Shown here in pieces: positions 36,707 to 49,100 of a DNA stretch of 64,000 nt. Source of the stretch: Aristolochia californica (lineage: Eukaryota; Streptophyta; Magnoliopsida; Piperales; Aristolochiaceae); contig JARWKL010000005.1 of NCBI GenBank assembly GCA_029961685.1, positions 43,809,357-43,873,356 of the forward strand, written 5' to 3'. The notes under the pieces were generated by a model. The model saw only the letters and a program-made list of their open reading frames with translations, was not told the origin of the DNA and did no database searches. Numbering within the stretch: the stretch's first letter is position 1; every line of letters starts with the position of its first letter. The position numbers were made by a program, and so were the translations under genes.

Positions 36707-38471
36707 TTGTCATGGTGGCCATTGTGATCTATACAAGACGCTTGTATTTGGCAAAAGAAGTAATCCGTTTGTGCCACCTAAGGGAAAAATTACAATTTTT
36801 TTCCCTTTGACATATTGAAAAAAATTCACTTTGACCAATTTTCTTGTATTTGTGCCGTTAAAAGAAACAACGGGAAAATTAGTTATAATATTTGTATGTA
36901 CATTAGAAATAAATTAATCTTTTTATAAAAAATAAGAAATAAATTATCAAAAACCATTTTAGTGCTTCTTTGTTTATTTTTCCTAACATGAAACAAGAAG
37001 AATCCATAGGAAAATTTTCTAATGCTAGAAAGTTTTGGTCAAAGAAAAAAATATCCTATGATATTTTTTCCTACACTTTTCCTATTGGCATAAAAACAAC
37101 CTAATAAAGACCCTAGGGTAGACACTATGAATGGCAAGAGAGTCCTACATTTATGTCCATTGACTCTTGTAGATGCCTTCTAACAATATTCGAACTAATA
37201 TCTATACACATTTGACTTAGTATTTTGGTAATTTAAGTAAGACCCCACTAAGTTAAACAAAAGAAACTTGGGTTGATCACTTCTTGCATAACCATGACCA
37301 AGTCTCTTATTTATTTATTTAAAAAAGTAAACTTGTTTTAATAAATGTTATTCAAATCGATAAGGGTTCTTACGTACTCGATTATAGGTAAAAGTAATTA
37401 AATAAATTTTTATTTGAGTTAATGTATGTTTGAGATGAAACATGATTCAACTACCGTGTTCTAATAATTTTATAAAATTCTTTTAACAATTTTTTTATGT
37501 ATTAAAATGACATTGATCTTAGATTTTTCTATAAATGTTTTATAATTTTTTTTATATTTTATTTTCTCACTTAAATTACCCACCCGTTCTATCGTTCGAT
37601 AAATAAATAAATACCTTATTTATTTTTATATATTATTTACACCCATATATTTGAGTCCCAAAATTTTGCTCCCTACTCCATTTTTTATTTTTGAATATTT
37701 GAAAATAATAAATAAAAAAATTGGGTTATTTTAATATAAAAATTTATTTAATGGTCCATCAAATAATGTGGTCCACGTTAAGTTCTTAAAGACTCATCAA
37801 TGAGTTGGTTACAAGATAAATCGTTTACACCGACGATAATTACTTGGAAATATCTCCTCTTGTCCTTTTCTTTAAAATTAAATAATATTCATGCCCTCTT
37901 TTGTAAATAACCCAAACGCAAACCTGTCCTTCCAAAATCCCAACTTTTGTTACAGTTTCCGCTTTCAACAGAAAACGGAACTGCCAGCCCGTTTCAGCAC
38001 GAAGAAAGCGTTCCGTCTTTGAGTCTGGCGGACAGAAGTGGGTCCCATCATCTCGACGAACGAGGTTGGCACGTCCAGTCTTCGCGCTGTTCCTGCGTCG
38101 AGGAGAGAAATAAATAGTAAAATAGAAAGAAGAAAAGGAAGAAAAAGGAGGAGCTCGGTCGGAGACGTTGACGCCACGATCTCAACAACAGCAACAACAA
38201 AAAACTGGTTCAACGACCGTTCCGTGTCTTGAGCTTCGTAATGCCTCTTGCCGGCTTCCTCTCTCCATTTTTGACGGTAACATTTCGCTTGCTCTAAATC
38301 GTTCTTCCGACTCCGGTGCACGATCTGGATCCCTATCCGTCGACTTGAACAATTCTGTTTTTTTTATCGGTCCCAGGGGATCCAGCTCGGAAGCGCCGCC
38401 CGTAATTTCGATATTTCTTTTCTTCTTTGAGAGCCGAGCTGGATATTTCGAATATTGGTCCGGGTTTGGGA
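36707..38471. other. AT-rich spacer, then promoter and leader of the TBC gene
   Basis: Positions 36707-37960 are AT-rich with no recognised gene. Positions 37960-38471 have higher GC content and CAACAACAGCAACAAC tracts and should include the TBC-gene leader. Confidence 0.45.
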
Positions 38472-41400
38472 ATGTGGAATACGGCGGGAGAGTCTACTGA
38501 CTCGTACTATGAGGTTCGGCCGGAGTGCAGCGACGTCCCCAAGACTCGATTCAAGATCAAGGTCTGGAGTGATTTTATCTTCTTCATTGGTTCTGTTTCT
38601 TACATGACATATAGCATTTTTATTGATTCTGAAGTGATTTTGCTCTGGTGGATGCTTTCGGGGGGTAATTTGTTATACAGAAGTTCTGTCATGAAATCAT
38701 ACGCACTTTCTGAATTATATGTACAATTGTTTCATTTCCTTACAGTTGATACGATGAATTTGATTGTGTTTGTGGATTGTTATTCTTGGAGCTCGCTGTT
38801 TTTGTGTTTTCTTCACAATCTTCTCTTCTTTGTTTTTCGTTCGTTGTTTATGGACGGCGCGTTCGATACCACATAATTGATTATTATACTTTTTGGTTTT
38901 ATATTTGTCTATATGTTTTGCGTTTACTTTCTTGTCTTTAACAGCGAAGTCCATCGTATTGATAGATTCCGTGCTTTTTGTACAATCTGGAGATTCATTA
39001 TTGAATGTCGTTGAACGGTGTTTTTTTTTTTAATATTTCTGATGGCACGAAATTTGATTTTTTTTTTTCGTGTATATTTTGGAAAGAGTAGTACGTATTC
39101 TTTCTCTGTTGTTTGTGCCTTCTGCTTTTTCTTCCTTTCTTCGGCTTCCTTAATTTTCAGGTCTCATCGATATGATTGTACAAATCGTATTAACTAATTA
39201 TAGTTAATCCTATCCTATACTTCAAAGGTCTTCCTCTGTTCTATCTTTAGGATTTAGTTCGTCTTTATAATCCAAATAATCCAGTGAGACACACATGTTG
39301 AGTGTTATGCAAATTAACCTTTAATAGATTCTTTTGGAATAACCACTTGGGAACAACTACATGTTGAGTGTTATGCAAATTAACCTTTAGTAGTTAACAT
39401 TTGAACTAGTCATAGCACTTGGGAACAACCATTAGTGCCATGTGCAACTTTAAAAGCAGAGAGTCCATCATGAACCCCCTAAACGGGAAACCCAAAATTC
39501 ATCTTTGTAGATGTATAACAATGTTTGTATATATAACTCATCAGTCACTTCAATTTTCTGTAACTTATCACTATCAGACCAGTTTCTCTCTCATCTAGGC
39601 ATCTCTTTTTTCCTTCCTATATTCTATTTTTTGTTGTCGTCATGTGTTAGGCTCTCTACTTTGCAATATTACAATTTTAACTATCTTGTATAGGCTGGTA
39701 AAACTCTTAGTGCCCGAAGGTGGCAATCCGCATTTACACCAGAAGGTTACTTGGATTTAGCCAAGATACTAGGTCGAATCCAGAGGGGGGTAAGTTTTTC
39801 TTGTCATCTCTCCACTTCATTATGAGATTTATATCATCATAGTTTTTCCAAAACCGTAAATTCTGATGAAAAATTTTCAATTGTTAGTTTTCATCCATAT
39901 TCAATGCACTGCTTTTTCTGTTACACCTGTATACTGCAACTATATCAGGGTATCCATCCTTCAATCAGAGGTGAGGTTTGGGAGTTTCTTCTTGGTTGTT
40001 ATGATCCTGAAAGTACATACGAGGAGCGTGATCAGAAGCGAGAGAGCAGAAGGTAATAGTTTCTTAAGTCTTGTTGGTCAGCACTCTCATTCGTTTCAAA
40101 TTTCTTAGTCTCCAAGGAGGGAACTTTACAAGCAGAGTGGAAAGGCTCCGTCACAATGGTAACAGTTCATGGTAGCATCCTGGCTGTTTTCTAATTCAGA
40201 CCTAGTGAAGGGGTATTGAGGAGAAGAGATCACAGTTTACTTATTGGATGGACGGGGCTTAGAAAAATTTGAAGGGCTCTTGATTAATATCAAAATAACT
40301 TGTTCTTGTGACTAATTTGCTAATTTACTTTTGAAAGTAGAACTTATATAAGTGCTTTTTTCATTCTTATTATGTTATTGCAGACAGGAATATGCTAAAT
40401 GGAAAGAAGAGTGTCGAGAGATGGACTCTCTTGTTGGCAGTGGCAGGATTATAACTGCACCCATAATCAATGAAGATGGTGAACCCATTCAAGACCCTTT
40501 GGTCCTTCTGGAAGCAAATCCAGACAAAGGACTTGCTTCTATCATGCAGCAAAATGAGCGATCGGATGTTCCCAGTGCTGAACTTCAAGAAAAGGTTATG
40601 GAGCCTGCACCTCGTATTCATGATAAGAAAATAATCCAGTGGAAGCTTGTCTTACATCAGATAGGTATCCCTCATTAGCTTCTTATATTATTCTCTCTTA
40701 TTTCTCCCTTATGGTAAACTCAATAATTATTTTTTATCCTGTAAAAACTTCAGCTCAAGTTGCATCTGCTTGCTAACAATGCCTTGGGGTTTAAAGATCT
40801 TAGTTTTGGTTTTGACTTTTATGCATGAATTGACTATTTATGGTAGGTCTGGATGTGGTTCGCACTGATCGGACATTAGTGTTCTATGAGAAGAAAGAGA
40901 ATTTGTCGAAGCTTTGGGATATACTTGCAGTGTATGCTTGGATTGATAAAGATGTTGGTTATTGCCAAGGTATGTGGTCCAACATACATAGGTCTTATAT
41001 TCTGAAATTCATTATCATGGCCTTTATCTTGTCTTAAAGGTATCTTTCTCTTGCTTGACAGTTTTGAGGTACCGTTGTTGGTAGTTTTTCTTTTATTCCA
41101 TTCTCTCCCCAATTCTCTCTTCTGCTGTTTTCTCATGTATTAATCAAAGTAACCTCATACAAGAAGGCTTTTGACGTAGTTCCAACTCTTAGTTAACGTT
41201 GGCAATTGCCTATGCTACATTCTTCAATTCAGCAGTTCTCACAAATTGTGAAATTATTTTTTTCTTTATTTATTTGCTAAATTGATCTAAGTCAAACAAT
41301 GTTGAACAGGAATGAGTGATCTTTGTTCTCCAATGATTATCCTCCTTGATGATGAAGGAGATGCTTTTTGGTGTTTTGAGCGATTAATGCGCAGATTGGT

Positions 41401-43890
41401 ATGTATTTTCTGCTCATAATGTTCTTTTCCTTCATCTTAAGAAATCTCTAGGTTGCATTTTTCTTTATTCATTCACCATTATTTTAATTTTGGTATACCT
41501 AGCCAAGTCACTGTTCTGATTAATATGTTTCTCAAACTTCATTGATATGGTCCTTTTTTTTTTCTTTTTGTAGTCGCATTGAGTTAGGATACAGTAGTTA
41601 TGGTTCAAATCCTTCTTTAGTTTCACATAAATAATTGCTATAAGAAAACTTAGTACTGAGTAAAGAAGGGCATATCAGGTTGAAAGTTTGCATAAACCTT
41701 GTTAAACATGATAAGAAATGAGCCCGAACCCATTATTACGTGAGAATGATAGGTTGTATGTACGTTGCATACACCAAGGGCCTGATGTGAGGCCCATTGA
41801 AGAGCCCCCCAATGGAACAATTCCATGTAACAGTGACACCTACGCCTGAAAATGCATCTAGGAAATGATTGAGCAGATGGAGGAGTCATTTAGCCAAGTA
41901 TGATGCAGTTAGGATAATTTTCTCATAATGGTGTGATTGAGTTAACATTAGAAGCTTTTAGTTAACCTCTCTTGATTCCCATGTGGTCAAGAGTTCATAT
42001 TTCAGAGCTTTAGTTATCCCAGTAGTGAAGAAGGCAAGAAGCTGGATTGCAACCTTGAGATTTTCAGTGCTGTGTGATTCTATCTCCCAACTTTTGTTTT
42101 ATGTCAAGGTTGAAATTTCATTCTGAGACCCTATACCTTTTCTTTGAGTGACTTAGACATTATCCTTGTATATTCATACCCCTAGTAACCCAGAGAAAAT
42201 AAGTTTCATCAAATTCTGGGCATAGATGATTTTTTATGCTGATCATTTTGTCTGCTTATCTGTAAGTTATACATTCAAAATGAAAGAATTTGAGGCTTCT
42301 TTCATCTTCATCCAGATTGTAAAATCTGTCAGCCGACCATCTGCGTCTATTTGCTAATACATCACGGGCTTGATATTGTTAGCAACTTGGTTTAAATTAT
42401 CTATGATATGTTGTATAAGAGGGCTGATACAAATAATTGCATGCTCCTTATTAGTCATACTGGACACATATAGGGTTTCTTGTTGCCTGATTCAGTGAGA
42501 CGAACCTTGGCTTATACCGTTACAATCCTTTCAATCATTTCTGCTCGTGTAAAACGTCACTTTCATCTTATGTCAGTGTGTTAGAATTGGCCATGTGGAG
42601 ATATTCCTTCTTGTTCTTTTTGAATCTGAGTAGCTTGCTGCGTATTATCTTTTTGAAAATAAGTTGCTTATTTATGTTATTTGAAAATTTAAAGCGAGGA
42701 AATTTCAGATGCACAGAGAACTCTGTTGGGGTGGAGAGTCAACTCAGCAGTCTAGCTTCAGTTACTCAAGTTCTTGATCCTAAACTGCATCAACATCTTG
42801 GTATATTCTACATATTCTTGCAATTCAAAATATATAGATCAATATTTCTTACTCATTCATAATAAAATGTTTGTATTTATGTTGGAGTACAGAAACTTTG
42901 GGAGGTGGTGATTATCTATTTGCATTTCGTATGCTTATGGTTTTGTTCCGCCGAGAATTCTCATTTGGAGATTCCTTGTACTTGTGGGAGGTAAGCTAGT
43001 TTTGAATCTGAGACTTAACTGAAAGTATAATTAACATGGCCAGTTTATCTTTCTGTGATCTCTTGACACTATGTCAAGAAATGACATGGTTTGATTCTCT
43101 GACATAGATGATGTGGGCACTAGAATATGATCCAGACCTCTTTTCCATGTACGAAGAGGCAGAAGCAGCCAGTGAAAAAATTGAAGGATCTAAAGGAAAA
43201 GTGAAATCATCACGTCAATTTGGCAAGTATGAGAGGGAAAATTTGAAGAATGGAAAGAATCCAGAAGGAAGCCTTCCTATCTCAGTTTTTCTTGTTGCCA
43301 GTGTACTAAAGGCAATGAGCTCAAAGCTACTGACTGAAGCTCGAGGATTAGATGATGTTGTTAAGGTATGAACTCTTCATTTAACTTTTTAAGTTGTACT
43401 TCTATTGAGAAGCTCTTCCTTGAACTAAGATATGTAGTTCGCCTTGGTAGGAGCAGACATAGCCAACTACAGACCCATTGATTTTGACAATTTTTCATTC
43501 CAGACTAGGTTTATGTTTTACATCTTCCAGCTTCAGCATGTTGACTGATTCACTAGTACCCACCTGTAGAATGCTTGGGGTTGATAAGTTACTAGTGGTA
43601 ATTTGATGCCAATCGTTTTAATAAGCTGAAATAAATGGAAGCTTCATCATTCAGCCTGTTAATGACATCTGAGCCCAGCTTAGTATATGGCTCTTGACTA
43701 GTTAGACAAAAGAAGTCCTTTGATTCTTATAAAAGGTGTTTTGTATGTACACTTTTACTGAGTCACATAGTCTCTGCCTTTCTAATTGTCTACCTTTGCA
43801 GATCTTAAATGACATAAGTGGGAGTCTTGATGCAAAAAAGGCTTGCACTGGTGCTATGAAACTTCATAAAAAGTATCTAAAAAAGGTGAG

Positions 43891-43926
<36 letters not shown>

Positions 43927-44923
43927 TCACAAAGAAACTTATTATTTTCATCTCCCGGATTTCTCGTCCCCCCTTTTTTCCATCTCTCTGCTGAAACCAG
44001 TCATCCATATCTCTTTCCTTTCCCTATGATTCGAGCCACAAAAAAAGATAGTTGGAGAAGCAGACTCAAGCTGTAAGTGTCAACTGCATTAAGGGATCAA
44101 AGAGAGCAGTTGCAAGCGAGTGAGAAGTAGGAGGAATTGGTTACAGGCAAAAACAAGCTCAGAGTTCTGTGCATTTAGAAATTCTGTTATTTGTGGAGAC
44201 GTCTTCAAAACCTGAGCAAATCTACTTATTAGATTACAAATAAAAATGAAAAAGAACAGTTGGTTTCCTCACAGGCTCTACTTGCATGGGCTCTTTGGAT
44301 CACAGTAGATTGATTATAGTGGACCAAAACAGTCAATCACTCAGAGAAACATTTCTGCACTTTGTTTGCCGGGTATAGCTACATGCATTTGCACCTTGAA
44401 AAAATCAACCTGTAGTTGGTCAAGGTCAACAGACTCTGAACAGAAACTTATTTTGTGGAATATTACTGCTCTTGAACACCAAATAATTGGTTATTCTCTC
44501 AAACCCAGATCAAGATAACTCAGAATTCAGTAGATAGTTACATCTGGAGAACCACTAAATAAGATCTCAAACTCTCCCCTAGAGAATATCTTATGAGAAT
44601 CCATGTCTTTTTATAATTTTGGCAATGAGGACTTTAAAAACTTTGCATCATTTCTTTTTTCCTTAAAAAAATGTCATATTCCAATCTCCTTGGGCCTCAT
44701 TTACTGATAAGCCTTTTAAATAATAACCTTTTTAAGAGAGATGGATAAACTTTTGTATCAGAGAGAATAGAGAGAGGCTCTTGACCGCTTCAGTCCATAA
44801 TGAGTCTCCTGATTCATCTTGACGCACTCATAGATTCATATTTGCAATTGTCCCCCTGATTCAGTTTTTAGGCTCTCGTTCTCACACTCGAGACTGTTTC
44901 TATTGCAGGCGAAGAAAGTATAG
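38472..44923 (+). CDS. TBC-domain Rab GTPase-activating protein (Gyp1-type)
   Basis: This protein should speed GTP hydrolysis by Rab GTPases in membrane traffic. There are eleven exons: 38472-38561, 39694-39789, 39949-40052, 40384-40664, 40847-40969, 41310-41398, 42695-42800, 42893-42990, 43108-43365, 43802-43885 and 44909-44923. They total 1344 nt, or 447 residues, in phase with GT-AG borders. The start MWNTAGESTDSYYEVRPEC matches the plant family N-terminus (M, then ..DS(F/Y)YEVRPEC). Both catalytic fingers are present: Arg in VRTDRTLVFY (R199) and Gln in GYCQGMSDL (Q231). Other conserved parts are RGEVWEFLLGCYDP, LSKLWDILAVYAW and MMWALEYDPDLF. The last exon adds only AKKV. From memory the Arabidopsis orthologues are At4g27100/At5g54780. 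It converges with the DDRGK1 gene. Confidence 0.95.
43894..43922 (+). repeat. CT microsatellite in TBC intron 10
   Basis: About 14 CT units begin eight bases after the exon 10 donor. Likely length-variable. Confidence 0.85.
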
Positions 44924-46103
44924 TACTGGGTATTGCAGAAAGACTTTATAATTTTTCCAGTACTGGAGCTGAGTGTGAGAAACCTCATTAATACTTGCAG
45001 AAAGGCTTTCTTTTTGCCTTTTAATAAATTTTGGTCGAACATTTCCAGCCATTCAAGAGAGCAGCAGGGTGCAGTCTATATAGCACAGCTGGAAAACAAA
45101 GTCTCATATGAGCTTCTTTATCTCCGAGGGGTTTCTCTATTTAATATTCTTCTCAGGGTGTATATTTACACATTTGTAATGTATTGTTATTGTTATTGGC
45201 ATTTGTTGTGGTTTATTACGCACGGAATACACAATGGTTGCAAAAGTTGCAGCTTCTTTCTTAATTGAATAAACTTTCAGTATTGGTGTACAGTGGCTTC
45301 AGTTTGCCAAATAAATTTCCTGCCCAAACGAAAACAAGTTTGAAAAAACAAAGTCCGGAATGCAATCTTCTGGTTAAGAGTAAAGAACAGAGTTGCTTTA
45401 CCTTGAAGAAGACTGCAATGAACTCTATTGCTAGGTATAGCTGATATCAGCAAAACTTCGGTATATTGAATTGGTTGAAGCACACACTGGAAAAAATAGA
45501 AAGAACAATTATATGTATACCTTCTTGAAATATAAGGTGATTTCCTAATGTCCTACACTTTGTCACCTTCTCATCATCATCTTGAGTACGAATTTTACTT
45601 TTTTTTTTACTTCTGATAGATTTTTGTTGATTAAAGAAGCTGCTTTTTTCTTTTTTTTTTCTTTTTTTTGTTGAGGCAATGCATGTTAGATGCGAGTAGT
45701 CATATCTCTAAGACAACTAAGCATGAGATCATAAATCAACTTTGCTATCAAAACAGGTCACGCAAAAATGAAAAAAAATAGCCTATACCAGGTTAAGCTG
45801 ATTTGGGTTGATCATTATATTATCGCAAATCACAATTCTCAACAGGTGGATGATGAAACGGAGAGAGTTCGTAGAACGATGGCAGGCAGATGCCAATTTC
45901 AAGGCTAAATATATCCCAAATATACAACAGTTCTAGCTCTAGTTCAAGTCCTTGTACAGTAAGCAAGTTCAGATGTATCACTCTGTGGTCTCCTGTTAGA
46001 TTCTGCACAGCAGAATGAGTTGACAAGTATGCTGAAAACCACACATAAAGTCACCATTTTTCTTCTTTTTTTCCCATTCTCAATTCAGAAGTTCTTGCAC
46101 AAG
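44924..46103. other. Convergent 3' regions of the TBC and DDRGK1 genes
   Basis: The TBC 3' untranslated region probably ends soon after AATAAA at 45268-45273. From the other side, the DDRGK1 transcript ends somewhere upstream of 46104 in this stretch. Several T- and A-rich runs lie at 45600-45670. No other gene was seen. Confidence 0.5.
45268..45273 (+). terminator. Polyadenylation signal of the TBC gene
   Basis: AATAAA, 345 bp after the TBC stop codon, with T-rich and TG-rich sequence around it (45150-45300). It is the best plus-strand candidate in the region. Confidence 0.45.
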
Positions 46104-49100
46104 TTATGCAACTTCAATGCCCTCAGAATTGCCAATTTCTTCCATGTACTGCAACTTGGACTCCAAATCGATGAACTGATTAGATTTACTGGCCAGATGT
46201 GCGATGCTAACCCTACCCTGACGCTTGATGTACTCTGCAACAGCTTTCATTTCCTCATTTGAGATATATATGTACTTTCCTCGGTCGTCCATAACACCAG
46301 ACAGACGGCCTGTAATCCGAACCAACCACATCCATGAGTAAGTCTTCCTTTTTTTTTGTTTTGCATGAAATATTTCATATCGAATAGAAATTAAAAAAAC
46401 ATAATTGAACAAGAATTAACTAGTGGAGGACATACCCATGCTTTCGAGTGAGTTTATACGATTGATGCAGTCCTACAGAAAAACAATTATCAACAACATT
46501 ACCATAAGTAAGAAGAGAGTATAGTAGAAAATGGAAAAGTTAAAATACATAGCAGGTCAAAAGATGGCTCTGTGCAAATCTCCAATTTACATTGCCATTG
46601 AAGCATAGTATTGCACTAATTAAATTTCAAAAGATTAATATTGTTGAGTTTTTTGGGTTAAGCCTGGTTCCATCCCAAAATGACTAACCACTTAGGAGGC
46701 CTATTGCTCAACCTTATAATCCATTAACTTTTCTTCTTATTTTTCAATATAGGACTTTTTCACCAATTTCCTTCACGTCCAAGCTTACACATAATGGGCC
46801 CGAGACAGGGGCAAAAACCCTCTAATGGGGCACACGGACTCTTTCAAGTAGCCCACAAGACAGAAACTCCTCCCTCATGGAATCCACAACACACAAATCA
46901 TATAAGGAGCACAAACTAAGCCTTAGCCATGTTGAGTTTTTTGGGTTGAGCCCGATTCCATGCCAAAATGACTAGCTACTTAGAAGACCTATTGCTCAAC
47001 CTTCATATTAACTTTTCTTCTCATTTTTCAATGTGAGACTTTTTCCCACTCAACAAACATAACAAAAAAGATTCCTATGAAGTATTCTTGTTGAAGGAAA
47101 TTATGAGTCTATCATGAATAGCTACCAGTTTTCAACTCTTAAAATGCATGAAACTCACTTTGGTTCTCCCCTTAAATAAATTCCTAGTCAATTTATTTTC
47201 AACAATTCCTAGCATGGTGACAAGACAAAAAACCTTAGAAGATTGATTCTTCGCAATAGAGAAAAAACATTCTAGATGTATATAGTGGTATTATTATACA
47301 CATCTACTAGCAAAGTTCCTTAACTAGTCTGGTAACCATGCCACGACACAATTACTTATCCTAACACTTTAGGACAGACCCCTTTTACATTGCTTCAGAA
47401 TGCAGTCTTATTGATTGATAAATTCGGAGTGATTGGAAATTCAAGTGCAGAGGCATGTGTTAAATCCAAAGGTTCAAAAGTTCGCTAATCTAGACTAAAT
47501 GTCTGAGGATTATTCAAGATACTCATCTTAAATTGCATATCGATGGTCAAGTTAAATCTGAAAGACTTCCCATCAATTTTGAGCAGGATGTATTATCAAG
47601 TATAAAATGCTGGAAATTTGAAGTAAATTGGAAGCTTTGATGTTATGCAATAGATGCATATATGAGGGTAAATTTTTTCTCTTGTTTGTGCTATTCCCCT
47701 TCAGGAGCATTCTTATTACAATCCCTATCCTCATTGTTATATATTGAAAAACAAGGACGAAGGCAGAATTTTCAAGACAGCTGTTAGATTCGCAATGACT
47801 ATTTGGTTGGATTGTTGGACAATGAAAATGCACCATTTTACAATTAAGCTAATTGATTAGATAATTGCTCCAGATAACAAGGAGGTATCAGGCAATGTCG
47901 CTTTTGGCTAGAGAGTTGGACATGTTTTTTGTGCTCTTGAGACCATACTTCTAGGAGATTGTCAAGGGCCTGCACATGTCCTCAAGCTCACGAAATATCT
48001 TAATAAATGATTAGAAGGAGATTTATTACCTAAAATCTAACAGATGACAGTAGAAAATCAACTCAATAGTTAGATGGTTGGAGAAATTATCAGCATAGAT
48101 CTTGAGACACAACACTGCCTCCATGAGATTGCAACAGCCATGGGTGAAGAGTAAACAAGAAGTCATGGATGAGCCCACCCCCTAGCCAGCACAAGCTTGT
48201 GGTTATAAATACCATCAAACTTGAGTTCAAGCCAACCAACTAAAAGCCAGATCACACTATTGGGTTTCAATTGTGGAGTCAGTATAAGACATCACTGCTC
48301 TCCAGCTGTCCTTGATGACAGAACTAGCTATATGAATGAACTTACGATGCGAACTGGCCCAGAAAAGAATATTATGTATAATTTTCTCAGACCCATTCGA
48401 CCATGCAGTTTCTTCCATCACATGTTCTTCTTTATCTCTCTCTTCCCACAAGCACCAAGGGAATGCAGCAAAGAAGTGAGAGCTTCTTTCCCAATTCACC
48501 AAAGGAAATTGCTATGGGATGTTCAAGGAGAACACTAAAGAAGAGGGGATACACATGTCCAACAATAATGCACCAGTGAGAAAGATTCTGTCAGTGGTTG
48601 AGGATTTACAAGAAAATTTGGAAAACAAGGGGACGCACATATGCAACAAAAATGAACTAGTGAGAACTGTCCATGCTTGAATGATTGAGAAGAAAACTAG
48701 CAAAGGAAATTGACATGCTAGAAATAGTAAGGCTTTCAATAAGCCTGTACTCTCAATGGAAAGAGCAAACCAAAAGCAAAACGGAGGATACATATATCCA
48801 ACCAAAACAATGATAATACGAGGATAGGCTACATAAACCATTACCGGTATAAGAATAAAATTAATAGAAGTAAAACTTAAGTATAGACAATGTTGCCCCC
48901 ATAAAAAAATGTCAAAACTTCAACTATGGTGTTCACACAAACAACTCCATCTTTTGATAATAAAAAAAAGCTGGCAAATATGCTTTTTGAAAGAATCAGG
49001 AATACCAAATGAAATTCAAATTTCATGCCGATCAGTAGTGCATTACTAGCACAGAAATGGATTAGCAGCACAAAGATCTGAGGACTTTGAATGCTAAATG

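Noticed and set aside
48221..48538. Open frames on both strands in DDRGK1 intron 6
   Set aside because: No family features, no good start context, and they lie within a well-supported intron.
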